A stretch of DNA of 64,000 bases, taken from positions 1 to 64,000 of the forward strand of contig DASRIS010000196.1 in NCBI GenBank assembly GCA_035649895.1, given 5' to 3'. Below, piece after piece: positions 31,567 to 40,399 of the stretch. The notes beneath the pieces are model-generated. The model did no database searches. It saw nothing but the letters and a program-made list of their open reading frames with translations, and was not told where the DNA came from. Origin of the DNA: DASSUC01 sp035649895 (GTDB lineage: Bacteria; Actinomycetota; Actinomycetes; Mycobacteriales; Micromonosporaceae). Every line of letters starts with the position of its first letter. The stretch's first letter is position 1. A program made the position numbers and the translations under genes.

Positions 31567-33108
31567 TCAGGTCCAGGCGAGCAGGCTCGCCTGGGGATCC
31601 TGGAGGAAGGCGCCCACGTCCCGGAGGAACCGCGAGCCCAGCTCCCCGTCCACGATCCGGTGGTCGAACGAGAGGCCGAGCGTTGTCACCTGTCGTATCT
31701 TGATCTTGCCCTTGTGGACCCACGGCGCCTCCCGGATGGTCCCGAACGCGAGGATCGCCGCCTCGCCGGGCGGAAGGATCGGGGTACCGGTGTCGACCCC
31801 GAAGACGCCCACGTTGGTGATGCTGAACGTGCCGCCGGTCATGTCCGCCGGTGCGGTCCGACCTGCCTTGGCCGTCTGGACCAGCTCGGTCATAGCGTCG
31901 GCCAGCTCGCGCAGGGTGAGCCGGCCGGCGTCCTTGATCGTCGGCACGATCAGCCCGCGTTCGGTGGCGGCGGCGATGCCCAGGTTCACGTACTCCTTGA
32001 CGACGATCTCGTCGCCAGCCCAGGTCGAGTTGATCATCGGGTGTCGGCGCAGGGCGACAAGGCATGCCTTGGCGACCAGGAGCAGCGGGGAGACCCGTAC
32101 CTCCCGCCAGTCCGGCAGCTGGCGCAGCCGATCCAGGGCCCGCATGGAACGGGTGACGTCCACGGTGAGGAACTCGGTGACGTGGGGTGCGGTGAACGCC
32201 GAGGCCACCATGTTCTCGGCGGTCAGCTTCCGTACCCCCTTGACCGGAATCCGCTGCTCCCGGTCTGGTCCGAAGACCGGGGTCACGGTACGGGTGGGCG
32301 TAGCGGGTGCCACGCTGCGCGCGCCGTCGGCTGCCGCCGTCACATCCTCCCGGGTGATCGAGCCCTGCGGCCCGGTGCCGGTCAGCTGGGCCAGGTCCAC
32401 GCCCAGGTCCCGGGCGAGCTTGCGCACCGGAGGCTTGGCCAGGACCGGGGTGCGCTCGCCCAGGCCCTGAGGCGGGGCGGGCGCGGCCGCCGGCGCCGTA
32501 GCGGGTGCGGAGGCCGGGCCAGGCGCCATGGCGACGGCGGAGGCCGGACCAGGTGTCGGGGCAGGGGCCGGAGCGGGCGCCGCTGCTGGGGCGGGCGCGG
32601 TCGCCGTACCCGGGTCGCTCTTGCGCGGGCGGCGCTTTGCCGTGGTGGTCCGCGGGCCGTAGCCCACCAGGACGGCGGTCCGGCCGCCCGGTGCCGGCCC
32701 GCCGATCAGGCCGGGCTCCACGGCGCCCTCGGCGGGCGCGACCTCCACCGCGGCGAGCGACGCCGCTGAGGGCGCCGGCAGGTCGGCACCGTCGCCGGGC
32801 GCGGGGCCAGGCTGCGCGGCGGGGCCAGCTTGGGGCGTGGCCTGCGGCACAGGGCCGGCGTGAGGCTCGGTGTCGATGGCGATGATCGGCGAACCGACCT
32901 CTACCGTCGTCCCCTCCGGGTAGAAGATCTCGGTGACCCGCCCGGCCCACTTCGCCGGGATCTCGACGGCCGCCTTCGCCGTCTCCACCTCGACGATCGG
33001 CTGGTTGAGCGTGACCGTGTCACCGACTGAGACGAGCCACTTGAGGATCTCGCCCTCGGTCAGGCCCTCACCCAGGTCCGGCAGGTTGAACTGCTTGATC
33101 CGCGACAT
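31567..33108 (-). CDS. 2-oxoacid dehydrogenase E2 (dihydrolipoamide acyltransferase)
   Basis: 513 aa from the ATG at 33108. Residues 1-80 are a lipoyl domain with the lipoylated Lys45 (VETAKAAVEI). A long Ala/Pro linker follows, then an E1/E3-binding domain (VRKLARDLGVDLAQL, GPQGSITREDV), then the catalytic domain with the C-terminal SFDHRIVDG motif. It carries the acyl group between E1 and CoA. It ends the E1a-E1b-E2 operon; E3 must be elsewhere. Sequence alone does not settle pyruvate versus branched-chain oxoacids; actinobacterial BkdC enzymes have the same layout. Confidence 0.9.
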   Translation of the reverse strand: MSRIKQFNLPDLGEGLTEGEILKWLVSVGDTVTLNQPIVEVETAKAAVEIPAKWAGRVTEIFYPEGTTVEVGSPIIAIDTEPHAGPVPQATPQAGPAAQPGPAPGDGADLPAPSAASLAAVEVAPAEGAVEPGLIGGPAPGGRTAVLVGYGPRTTTAKRRPRKSDPGTATAPAPAAAPAPAPAPTPGPASAVAMAPGPASAPATAPAAAPAPPQGLGERTPVLAKPPVRKLARDLGVDLAQLTGTGPQGSITREDVTAAADGARSVAPATPTRTVTPVFGPDREQRIPVKGVRKLTAENMVASAFTAPHVTEFLTVDVTRSMRALDRLRQLPDWREVRVSPLLLVAKACLVALRRHPMINSTWAGDEIVVKEYVNLGIAAATERGLIVPTIKDAGRLTLRELADAMTELVQTAKAGRTAPADMTGGTFSITNVGVFGVDTGTPILPPGEAAILAFGTIREAPWVHKGKIKIRQVTTLGLSFDHRIVDGELGSRFLRDVGAFLQDPQASLLAWT

Positions 33109-33110
33109 CG

Positions 33111-34217
33111 TCACCACCCGAACGTCCGGTCGACCCCGTCGAGCACCCGGTCCAGGTCGGGCAGGTACTCCTCCTCCAGCCGGGCCGCCGGGTACGGCGT
33201 GTCGAACCCGGTCACCCGGAGCACCGGCGCCTCCAGCGAGTAGAAGCACTCCTGCGTGATCCGCGCGGCCAGCTCGGCGCCGAGCCCCACGTTGCCCGGG
33301 GCCTCGTGCACCACCACGCAGCGGCCGGTGCGCCGCACCGACTCGTACACCGGGGGCATGTCGAGCGGGGAGAGCGAGCGCAGGTCGATCACCTCGAGCG
33401 AGCGCCCCTCCTCATTGGCGGCCGTGGCCGCGTCCAGGGCGGTACGCATCATCGGGCCGTAGGCCAGCACGGTCACGTCGGTGCCCCGGCGGGCCACCCG
33501 GGCGGCGTGCAGCGGGTACGCCGACTCCAGCGGCGAGTCGACGTCGACCTCGCCCTTCTCCCAGTACCTGCGCTTGGGCTCGAAGAAGATGATCGGGTCG
33601 TCAGAGGCGATGGCCTGCCGGATCATCCAGTACCCGTCCTGCGGGTTGGCGCACGTGACGACCTTGAGCCCGGCGGTGTGGGCGAAGTACGCCTCGGGCG
33701 ACTCGGAGTGATGCTCCACCGCGCCGATCCCGCCACCGCACGGGATCCGGATCACGATCGGCAGGCGCAAGCTGCCCCGCGAGCGGTAGTGCATCTTCGC
33801 CAACTGGCTCACGATCTGGTCGAACGCAGGGTAGACGAAGCCGTCGAACTGGATCTCGCACACCGGGCGGTACCCGCGCATCGCGAGCCCCACGGCGGTG
33901 CCGACGATGCCGGACTCGGCCAGCGGCGTGTCGATCACCCGGTCCTCGCCGAAGTCCTTCTGCAGCCCGTCGGTGATCCGGAAGACGCCGCCGAGCCGGC
34001 CGATGTCCTCACCCATGATGAGGACCTTGGGGTCATCCTCCAGCGAGCGTCGTAGCCCGGTGTTGATCGCCTTGCCCAGCGTCATCGTCGCCGGCGGAGC
34101 CGTCTCGGCCGCCGGTGCCGCCTGGGTGGCCCGCGCCGCCTGGGCGGCCTGGGTAGCCTGCGCTGCCTGGGCAGACGGCGCTGCCTGGGCCGATGGTGGC
34201 CGTGCCTGCGTGGCCAT
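33111..34217 (-). CDS. 2-oxoacid dehydrogenase E1 beta subunit
   Basis: 368 aa. The first 40 residues are an Ala/Gln repeat (AQAAQATQAAQAARATQAA) not seen in most homologues. The conserved part then begins MTLGKAINTGLRRSLEDDPK, with MGEDIGRLGGVFRIT, DTPLAESGIVGTAVGLAMRG and the C-terminal VLRVTGFDTPYP. Its ATG at 34217 overlaps the E1 alpha stop (TGATG), which supports the long form; an ATG at 34085 would give a standard-length protein. It forms the thiamine-diphosphate enzyme with E1 alpha. Confidence 0.92.
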   Translation of the reverse strand: MATQARPPSAQAAPSAQAAQATQAAQAARATQAAPAAETAPPATMTLGKAINTGLRRSLEDDPKVLIMGEDIGRLGGVFRITDGLQKDFGEDRVIDTPLAESGIVGTAVGLAMRGYRPVCEIQFDGFVYPAFDQIVSQLAKMHYRSRGSLRLPIVIRIPCGGGIGAVEHHSESPEAYFAHTAGLKVVTCANPQDGYWMIRQAIASDDPIIFFEPKRRYWEKGEVDVDSPLESAYPLHAARVARRGTDVTVLAYGPMMRTALDAATAANEEGRSLEVIDLRSLSPLDMPPVYESVRRTGRCVVVHEAPGNVGLGAELAARITQECFYSLEAPVLRVTGFDTPYPAARLEEEYLPDLDRVLDGVDRTFGW

Positions 34218-35377
34218 CAGTGGGCTCCCCCTTCGAAGGACTCCAGATAGCGGGCGAACTGCTGCTGCTGCGCGTCCAGCAGCGGCGAGCCGTGGGCGTA
34301 GACGTGGTCGAAGAGCGTGAGCGGCCCCGGGTTGGGCATGTTCAGCACCCGCTCGCGCAGGTCAGCCGCTGCGGCCTGAGCCTGCTCATCGACGCTGGCG
34401 AAGTAGGCCTCGTCGGCGAGCTGCTGCTTCTCCAGCAGGAGCCGGACCCGCTTGACCGGGTCCTTGGCCTGCCATGCCTCGACCTCGCTCGCGATCCGGT
34501 AGCGGGTCGGGTCGTCGGAGGTGGTGTGCGCGCCCATCCGGTACGTGTACGCCTCGATGAACGTCGGTCCCTCCCCGCGCCGGGCGCTGTCCAGCGCGGC
34601 CCGGGTCACCGCAAAGGTGGCGAGCACGTCGTTGCCGTCCACCCGTAGCCCAGGGAAGCCGAAGCCGGCGGCGCGCCGGTAGAGGGGAACCCGGGTCTGC
34701 TTCTCGATCGGCTCGGAGATGGCGTACTGGTTGTTCTGGCAGAAGAACACGATCGGGGCGTTGAACACGCTGGCCCAGATGAAGGCCTCGTTCACGTCGC
34801 CCTCGCTGCTCGCCCCGTCGCCGAAGTACGCGACCACGGCCTCCCCGTCGTCGGTGCCGACCTTGCCGTCCTTGGCGATGCCCATGGCGTAGCCGGTGGC
34901 GTGCAGGGTCTGGGCGCCGATCACGATCGTGTACATGCCCAGCTTGAACTCGGCCGGGTCCCAGGCACCGTGGTCCACCCCGCGGAACAGGCCGAGCGGC
35001 ATGATCGGATCGATGCCCCGGCAGTAGAGCACGCCGTGCTCGCGGTAGGTCGGGAAGGCCATGTCCTGCGGGCGGAGGGCCCGGCCGGAGCCCACCTGGG
35101 CCGCCTCCTGGCCCAGCACGCTGGCCCAGATGCCCAGCTCACCTTGGCGTTGCAGCGCGGTCGCCTCGGCGTCCAGCCGGCGCACGATCACCAGGTCGTG
35201 GTAGAGCTGACGGTACTCCTCGTCGGTGAAGCTCACCGAGTAGTCCGGGTGGTCTACCCGGTCGCCGTCAGGGGTGAGCAGCTGCACGAACTCCGGCTCG
35301 GCTATGGCGCCGTTCCCGGCGCGCGCGCTCTTCTCCGCCTGCCTCGGCGGCCGGGCTCCGGTTGCGCCCTTCGCCAT
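34217..35377 (-). CDS. 2-oxoacid dehydrogenase E1 alpha subunit
   Basis: 386 aa from the ATG at 35377, after GGGAGAG. The thiamine-diphosphate motif GDGASSEGDVNEAFIWASVF continues to CQNNQY, about 30 residues after GDG. Also visible are FPTYREHGVLYCRGID, and YRMGAHTTSDDPTRYR, the loop that is phosphorylated in eukaryotic homologues. It decarboxylates the 2-oxo acid and passes the acyl group to E2. It is the first gene of the operon. The protein could be PdhA or BkdA; the two classes are similar. Confidence 0.92.
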   Translation of the reverse strand: MAKGATGARPPRQAEKSARAGNGAIAEPEFVQLLTPDGDRVDHPDYSVSFTDEEYRQLYHDLVIVRRLDAEATALQRQGELGIWASVLGQEAAQVGSGRALRPQDMAFPTYREHGVLYCRGIDPIMPLGLFRGVDHGAWDPAEFKLGMYTIVIGAQTLHATGYAMGIAKDGKVGTDDGEAVVAYFGDGASSEGDVNEAFIWASVFNAPIVFFCQNNQYAISEPIEKQTRVPLYRRAAGFGFPGLRVDGNDVLATFAVTRAALDSARRGEGPTFIEAYTYRMGAHTTSDDPTRYRIASEVEAWQAKDPVKRVRLLLEKQQLADEAYFASVDEQAQAAAADLRERVLNMPNPGPLTLFDHVYAHGSPLLDAQQQQFARYLESFEGGAH

Positions 35378-35565
35378 TGGTCTCTCCCTGTGTGTGTGCG
35401 CCGGTAGCGGGGTCACCGGCACCGGCGCAGACCTTCCGTCGGGCCGTTCCCGTCCCCGGTCGGGGCCGGGTACTGCCGCCGTGTCCAATATTGCAGAGAG
35501 CAGCGGCTACCACAGCATGGGCTTTGGTGTGGCATCAGGTCGATGTCAGGCGCGGCGTGACGGAC

Positions 35566-36396
35566 TCACGGTCGCAGCATCGGAGGGTGTAGCAGGGTCG
35601 CCGTGCCGCGCCGGTAGAGCTGCGCCGGACGCCCCCGCTCCCCGGTGGTCCATCGACCCGTGGGTACCACGAACCGCTGCGTCGAGGTCACCTTCCGGTG
35701 GAAGTTGCGGGGGTCGAGGGCCGTCCCCCACACCGCCTCGTACACCTCCCGCAGCTGGGCGATGGTGAACTCGGCCGGGCAGAACGCGGTGGCCAGCGCG
35801 CTGTACTCCAGCTTGGCGCGGGCCCGCTCGACCCCGTCGGCGAGGATCGCGGAGTGGTCGAAGGCGAGGCTGAGCGAACAGGCGTCGGCTGCTGGTTGCC
35901 ACTGCGCGTTGGTCGCGTCGGTGCCGGCCACGGGTGTGGGCAGGTCGGGCAGCAGGGCGAGGTAGGCCACGGTGACCACCCGGCCGCGTGGGTCCCGCCC
36001 CGGCGCCCCGTAGCTGGCCAGCTGCTCCAGATGCCCAGCCGGGCCGCGTAGGCCGGTCTCCTCGGCCAGCTCCCGCTCGGCCGCGTCCGGTAGGTCCTCG
36101 GCGGCGTGCACGAAGCCGCCGGGCAGTGCCAAGCGCCCCCGGTACGGCGGCACGCCCCGGCGGACCAGCAGCGCGCAGAGCTGGCCGCCGGAGCGGCTCT
36201 GCGCACCAGTAGGGCTGGAGCGGCTCTGCGCACCAGTAGGGCCGGGGCGGCCCGGTGCGCCGGAAGCGCCGGTGCGCCCAGGGACGCCGGGACCGCCGGG
36301 AGCGCCGGGAGCGCTGGAGGAGCCGCTGCTGGCGCTGCCACGGATGGTCAGCACCACCAGGTCCACGGTGACCGCGAAGCGCGGCTGGTCCGCCAT
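35566..36396 (-). CDS. NUDIX-HTH regulator (NrtR-like) with collagen-like insert
   Basis: 276 aa from the ATG at 36396; a GTG at 36411 is the alternative. The Nudix box is complete (GFVHAAEDLPDAAERELAEE, followed by TGL). The C-terminal 90 residues form a winged helix (FTIAQLREVYEAVWG, DPRNFHRKV) like NrtR, an ADP-ribose-sensing repressor of NAD synthesis. Odd: a Gly/Pro/Ser/Ala-rich insert of about 50 residues (GAPGGPGVPGRTG and two SPTGAQSRS units) lies between the first and second strands of the Nudix fold. It is divergent from an SPFH gene and an NAD-kinase-like gene across a palindrome that is probably its operator. Confidence 0.82.
   Translation of the reverse strand: MADQPRFAVTVDLVVLTIRGSASSGSSSAPGAPGGPGVPGRTGASGAPGRPGPTGAQSRSSPTGAQSRSGGQLCALLVRRGVPPYRGRLALPGGFVHAAEDLPDAAERELAEETGLRGPAGHLEQLASYGAPGRDPRGRVVTVAYLALLPDLPTPVAGTDATNAQWQPAADACSLSLAFDHSAILADGVERARAKLEYSALATAFCPAEFTIAQLREVYEAVWGTALDPRNFHRKVTSTQRFVVPTGRWTTGERGRPAQLYRRGTATLLHPPMLRP
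36191..36244. repeat. 27-bp tandem repeat inside the NUDIX-HTH gene
   Basis: Two copies, 36191-36217 and 36218-36244, differ at one base and encode SPTGAQSRS twice. The length is a multiple of three, so copy number can change without a frameshift. Confidence 0.85.
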
Positions 36397-36435
36397 CTGA
36401 CTTATCACCACCTTGACGAGAACCTAGCATGAAGA

Positions 36436-36456
36436 TTATCGTCCTAATGACGATAA
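36436..36456. promoter_or_regulatory. Perfect palindromic operator between NUDIX-HTH and SPFH genes
   Basis: TTATCGTC at 36436-36443 and GACGATAA at 36449-36456 are perfect inverted repeats with a 5-base spacer. The site is 20 bases before the SPFH start and 40 before the NUDIX-HTH start, so a bound dimer would cover both promoters. The adjacent NrtR-like protein is the obvious ligand. AT content is high for this window. Confidence 0.75.
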
Positions 36457-36476
36457 AGTCTATGGAGGGTTGGGCC

Positions 36477-37514
36477 ATGGCGGATGTGACGAACCGGCTG
36501 TTCCTGCGGCACCTGCGCGGGGCACCGACCACCTGGGTACGCCATCACGTGCGCGGCACCGTCCGGCACGAGGGCATCGGCCAGTCATTCTGGTACCGGC
36601 CGCTCACCGCGGTCCTGTCCGAGGTGCCGATCGACGACCGGGAGCTGCCGCTGCTGTTCCACGCCCGGACCATGGACTTCGTCGACGTGACGGTCCAGGC
36701 CACGGTGACCTACCGGGTCGCCGACCCGGTGGTGGCCGCGTCCCGGCTGGACTTCTCCATCGACCCGTACCAGGGCGCCTGGCGGGCCCAGCCGCTGGAC
36801 CAGGTCGCGACCCTGCTCGCCGAGCTGGCCCAGCAGCCCGCGCTGGACCTGCTGGCCCGGCTGGCCTTGACCGAGGCGCTCACCGCCGGCATCGCGCCGG
36901 TGCGCGAGGCGGTCTCCGCCGCGCTGGGCGAGGACTCCCGGCTCGCCGACATCGGCGTACGGGTGGTCAGCGCGCGGGTGGTCGCGATCCGGCCCGAGCC
37001 TGAGCTGGAGCGGGCACTGCAGACTCCCACCCGCGAGGCGGTGCAGGTGGCGGCCGACCGGGCGACGTACTCCCGCCGTGCCCAGGCGGTGGAGCAGGAG
37101 CGGGCGATCGCCGAGAACGAGCTGCAGAGCAAGATCGAGCTGGCCCGGCGCGAGCAGCAGCTGGTCGAGCAGCGCGGGGCCAACGCCCACCGGCGGGCCG
37201 AGCTGGACGCCGCGGCCCAGCTCGCCGCCGCGGAGGGAGATGCGCGGCGCTCCCGGGTGCTGACCGCCGCCGAGGCCGAGAAGGACCGCACGCTCGCCGA
37301 GGCCAAGGCCGCCGGGGTACGGGCGGTCGGGCTGGCCGAGGGCGACGCGGAGGCCGCCCGGCTCGCCGCGTACCGCGACCTGCCCGCGGGCGTGCTCCAG
37401 GCGCTGGCGCTCAAGGAGCTGGCCGGCCAGCTGCCGGAGATCGGCCAGCTGACCGTCACCCCGGACGTGGTCACCGGCCTGGTGGCCCGCCTGACGAACG
37501 GGGCGCACCAGTGA
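36477..37514 (+). CDS. SPFH/band-7 domain protein
   Basis: 345 aa from the ATG at 36477, with GGAGGG upstream. Residues 20-170 form a band-7/SPFH domain (LPLLFHARTMDFVDVTVQAT, VTYRVADPV, and GVRVVSARVVAIRPEPELER). A long charged coiled coil follows (ERAIAENELQSKIELARREQ, AEGDARRSRVLTAAEAEKDR), then a short hydrophobic end. There is no N-terminal membrane helix as in flotillins. It probably assembles into oligomeric rings or scaffolds. It shares the operator with the NUDIX-HTH gene and is followed by the NAD-kinase-like gene. Confidence 0.82.
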   Translation: MADVTNRLFLRHLRGAPTTWVRHHVRGTVRHEGIGQSFWYRPLTAVLSEVPIDDRELPLLFHARTMDFVDVTVQATVTYRVADPVVAASRLDFSIDPYQGAWRAQPLDQVATLLAELAQQPALDLLARLALTEALTAGIAPVREAVSAALGEDSRLADIGVRVVSARVVAIRPEPELERALQTPTREAVQVAADRATYSRRAQAVEQERAIAENELQSKIELARREQQLVEQRGANAHRRAELDAAAQLAAAEGDARRSRVLTAAEAEKDRTLAEAKAAGVRAVGLAEGDAEAARLAAYRDLPAGVLQALALKELAGQLPEIGQLTVTPDVVTGLVARLTNGAHQ

Positions 37515-37563
37515 GCCCGGGGAGCGAGCCTGCGAGCCCCGCAGTGCGGACAGAGGTGTCGCC

Positions 37564-38481
37564 GTGAGCCTGCCTCCTCGGGTGGTGTTCGTGTCGCGCC
37601 GCAGCGAGATGGACGAGCTGATGGCGCGGCACGGCACCCGAGCCGCCGCGGCGTACTTCCTGCGCCAGCGCGGGCGCGACCTGGCCGAGGTCACCGCCAG
37701 GCACACTGCTCTACAGGCCGCCCTGACCGAGCTCGGCGCCGCGGTCCCGGCCGACTGGCGCCGGGGTCACGTCGACCGGGAGGACCTGCCCCGGTTCCTC
37801 TTCGCCCCGGAGGACATCGTGGTGGCGGTGGGCCAGGACGGGCTCGTCGCCAACGTGGCCAAGTACCTGTCCGGGCAGCCGGTGGTCGGCGTCGACCCCG
37901 AGCCGGAGCGCAACCCCGGCGTACTCGTCCGGTTCTCTCCGGCCGCCGCTGGCCGGCTGCTGCCGCCGCTGGCCGCGGGCGCGGCTGCCCAGCAGGTCCG
38001 CACCATGGTGGTGGCCGCCCTCGACGATGGCCAGGAGCTGGTCGGACTCAACGAGGTGTACGTCGGCCACCCGTCCCACCAGTCGGCCCGGTACGCCATC
38101 GCCACCGCCGACGGCCGGCGGGAGCGGCAGTCGTCGTCGGGCGTCGTGGCCGGCACCGGCACCGGTGCCACCGGCTGGTGCGCGTCGATCGTGCGGGAGC
38201 GGGCCGCCGCGCCCGCGCTGCCGGCGCCCGGGGAGGCGGCGGTGTGCTGGTTCGTCCGGGAGGCGTGGCCGTCGCCGGCGACCGGGGTGTCGCTGACCGC
38301 CGGCCGGCTGGCCGCTGGGGAGCGGCTGGAGCTGGTCAGCGAGGCCGAGCGGCTGGTGGTGTTCGCGGACGGGGTGGAGGCGGACCACCTGGTGATGGCG
38401 TGGGGCCAGCGGGTCAGCATCGGCGTGGCCGACCGGCGGCTGCGCCTTGTCATCCCCGGTCCTGTCGGAGGGTTCGGCTAA
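37564..38481 (+). CDS. NAD-kinase-like protein with degenerate GGDG motif
   Basis: 305 aa from the GTG at 37564. The fold of ATP-NAD kinases is suggested by VVAVGQDGLVANVAKYLSGQ and VVGVDPEPERNPGVLVRF, then LVGLNEVYVGHPSHQSARY and SSSGVVAGTGTGATGW. The family's GGDG motif reads GQDG here, so one glycine of the nucleotide-binding loop is replaced; the catalytic Asp is kept. It may act as a specialised kinase or have lost activity. Being next to an NrtR-like regulator supports a role in NAD(P) metabolism. Confidence 0.72.
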   Translation: MSLPPRVVFVSRRSEMDELMARHGTRAAAAYFLRQRGRDLAEVTARHTALQAALTELGAAVPADWRRGHVDREDLPRFLFAPEDIVVAVGQDGLVANVAKYLSGQPVVGVDPEPERNPGVLVRFSPAAAGRLLPPLAAGAAAQQVRTMVVAALDDGQELVGLNEVYVGHPSHQSARYAIATADGRRERQSSSGVVAGTGTGATGWCASIVRERAAAPALPAPGEAAVCWFVREAWPSPATGVSLTAGRLAAGERLELVSEAERLVVFADGVEADHLVMAWGQRVSIGVADRRLRLVIPGPVGGFG

Positions 38482-38553
38482 CGTTGCCGCTCGCCAGTCC
38501 TTGCCACGTAGCCTGGATGCGTGGCTGCCACGGCCGGCTCCGGAGGTGACGAG

Positions 38554-38829
38554 GTGACCGCTGCCGTCACAGGTCACTCGCGGTTCCTCAGTGAGGGCGG
38601 CTTCACCGCCGGCGTGCCGTCGTACTGGATTGTGGTGCCGGACCGGGACGCGGCGACGATCGCGCTCGCGGAGCTGGTGCTCGACGAGCAGACCCGCACC
38701 TACCGGTACGCCACGCACTACACCACCGATGTGTTCCGCACCGAGCGGCCGTGGCCGGTCAAGGTCGACCTCCCGGCTCTGGCCGCTCGGATGGCGCGCT
38801 ACCGGCGGGGAAGTGTCGGGGGGCGCTAG
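38554..38829 (+). pseudogene. Uma2-family nuclease, C-terminal fragment
   Basis: 91 aa from the GTG at 38554, with GGAGG seven bases upstream. It matches only the last half of Uma2 (PD-D/E-XK) proteins, usually about 190 aa: GVPSYWIVVPDRDA, then RTERPWPVKVDLPAL. The N-terminal part with the first acidic residues is missing, so it cannot be an intact nuclease. A short in-frame GTG at 38521 adds only 11 residues. Its end overlaps the convergent membrane gene by 71 bases. Confidence 0.5.
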
Positions 38830-39475
38830 GGCTCAGGATGTCCTCGACCGGCACAGTTATCGGGTCGCTCGGCCGCTGTGCGCGCTCCTGGCGTTCCCGT
38901 TGGCGTTCCACCCACCGGTTGATCATGTTGCTCATCGCGACGAGCACCCTGAGCGTCACCGCCTGAAGAATCTTGATCATCACGAGGACCGCTGCGGCGG
39001 CCCACCACACCGAAGGCTCGTCAGGGAAACGGAGCAGCAGGACCCCGAAGACCACTACCGCCATCGCGGCGGCGTCACGTGTCCACCACAGCACTCGCGA
39101 CCACCTGCCGCCCTTCGGCGGCTTCTCCGACCGACCCGTACTCAGGAAGGCGCCGACTCCCGTGCTGTCCCGCCAATGCCTGGCTGTCGAGAGCACAAAG
39201 GTGACGAGCTCCCACGCCCCAACCGCCGCGGCAACCCGCAGCGCGGTGCCGGCTGGGTCCAGCTCGTGGAAGCCACCTACCCGCAGCGTGACGACGGTGA
39301 CAACGGCGGCGAAGACCACGCGCGCCACCGCCCATGCCCCGAACGCACCGATGAGGACCAGGGCGCGCTGCAGCGGAGTGTTCAGGTTGGCGTTGTCAAC
39401 TGTGCCCACAGCACCATTGAAGCGCCGACGTGCCAGGGACCGTGGCCGCCGTCTACGGACCTGGTAGCTGCTCAT
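38759..39475 (-). CDS. Membrane protein of unknown function
   Basis: 238 aa from the ATG at 39475. After a basic N-terminus there are four or five hydrophobic segments (LVLIGAFGAWAVARVVFAAV, VAAAVGAWELVTFVL, AAAMAVVVFGVLLL and VWWAAAAVLVMIKILQ), then a basic loop and a Pro-rich tail. No family recognised. It is divergent from the gene at 39503 by 27 bases, so promoters overlap. Confidence 0.65.
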   Translation of the reverse strand: MSSYQVRRRRPRSLARRRFNGAVGTVDNANLNTPLQRALVLIGAFGAWAVARVVFAAVVTVVTLRVGGFHELDPAGTALRVAAAVGAWELVTFVLSTARHWRDSTGVGAFLSTGRSEKPPKGGRWSRVLWWTRDAAAMAVVVFGVLLLRFPDEPSVWWAAAAVLVMIKILQAVTLRVLVAMSNMINRWVERQRERQERAQRPSDPITVPVEDILSPSAPRHFPAGSAPSERPEPGGRP

Positions 39476-39502
39476 GCACACCCGACCATCCGGGGGTACC
39501 AG

Positions 39503-40180
39503 ATGTCCGCCCACGATGCGCTTGCGGCTCTGCGGCAGGAGACCGGGGCGTTGTCCGCGGTCCTGCGGCCACTGGATCCGGTGCAGTTCGACCGGCCAAC
39601 GAACTGTCCGCCGTGGGACCTGCGAGAACTGGTTGTGCACACCGCGGCCAGCGTCGGCATCCGTGGGTCCTTTCCGTCGGCTGATCCACAGTCGGTGCTG
39701 TCCAGCGCGACGGACTACTACCGCCGACCGGAACGTGACACCAGGCAGTACCGCCAGCGCAACGTTGAGCGGACCAGACAGCTGGCCGCACAGGTCCTTG
39801 CCGGGACATCGCCAGCGCGGTGGTTCGACGAGGTCACCCAGGACGCGGTGACCAAGCTGAGCCAGGACGACCTGAACCGGACCGTGCTGATCTCCGGGCG
39901 CGCCATGAGACTGGCCGACTGGGTGGTCACCCGGGTCATCTCCGTGGCCGCCCACGGCCTCGATGTCGCCCTTACCCTGGGCAGCCAGCCGTGGACAACC
40001 TCTTCGGCCATGACGGTGGTCCGACCCGTGCTGGTCGAGCTCATGGGCGCCGAACCGCCGGCATCAGTGAACTGGGACGATCACACCCTGTTGGCAACCG
40101 CGACCGGACGCCGAGCATTGACCACCACGGAGCGGATGCTTCTGGGCCCGCTGCGGGAACGGGTTCCCGTACTGTCCTGA
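39503..40180 (+). CDS. Maleylpyruvate-isomerase-like (TIGR03083, DinB-fold) protein
   Basis: 225 aa from the ATG at 39503. The N-terminal helical bundle resembles the mycothiol-dependent maleylpyruvate isomerase/DinB fold: ALRQETGALSAVLRPLDPVQ, FDRPTNCPPWDLRELVVHTA, with His52 as a probable metal ligand and AAHGLDVALTLG carrying a second His later. Such proteins use mycothiol or bind divalent metal. The function is unknown. It stands alone. Confidence 0.75.
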   Translation: MSAHDALAALRQETGALSAVLRPLDPVQFDRPTNCPPWDLRELVVHTAASVGIRGSFPSADPQSVLSSATDYYRRPERDTRQYRQRNVERTRQLAAQVLAGTSPARWFDEVTQDAVTKLSQDDLNRTVLISGRAMRLADWVVTRVISVAAHGLDVALTLGSQPWTTSSAMTVVRPVLVELMGAEPPASVNWDDHTLLATATGRRALTTTERMLLGPLRERVPVLS

Positions 40181-40399
40181 AGTCGAGGTAGCCCTCGCAT
40201 TCGGCGACCGCGGTCGATGTCGTGTTGTGCCGCCGGGCGGGGGCGCGTCGACACTTGACGACTGAGGACGAGTTCTGTGTGGCGTGACTGGAGGTCTCAT
40301 GTCGCAGCCTGAGCTGCATCGCCGGTTGGGCGTCGAGCTCAGCGGCCGGGTCAGCGTATAGCCGGGTTGGCTGGCAGCGGGGACGCTGCCGCGCAGGTG

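Noticed and set aside
38591..40180. 529-codon plus-strand ORF ending in the TIGR03083 gene
   Set aside because: Only the part from 39503 is coding; the upstream extension is antisense to a membrane protein gene.
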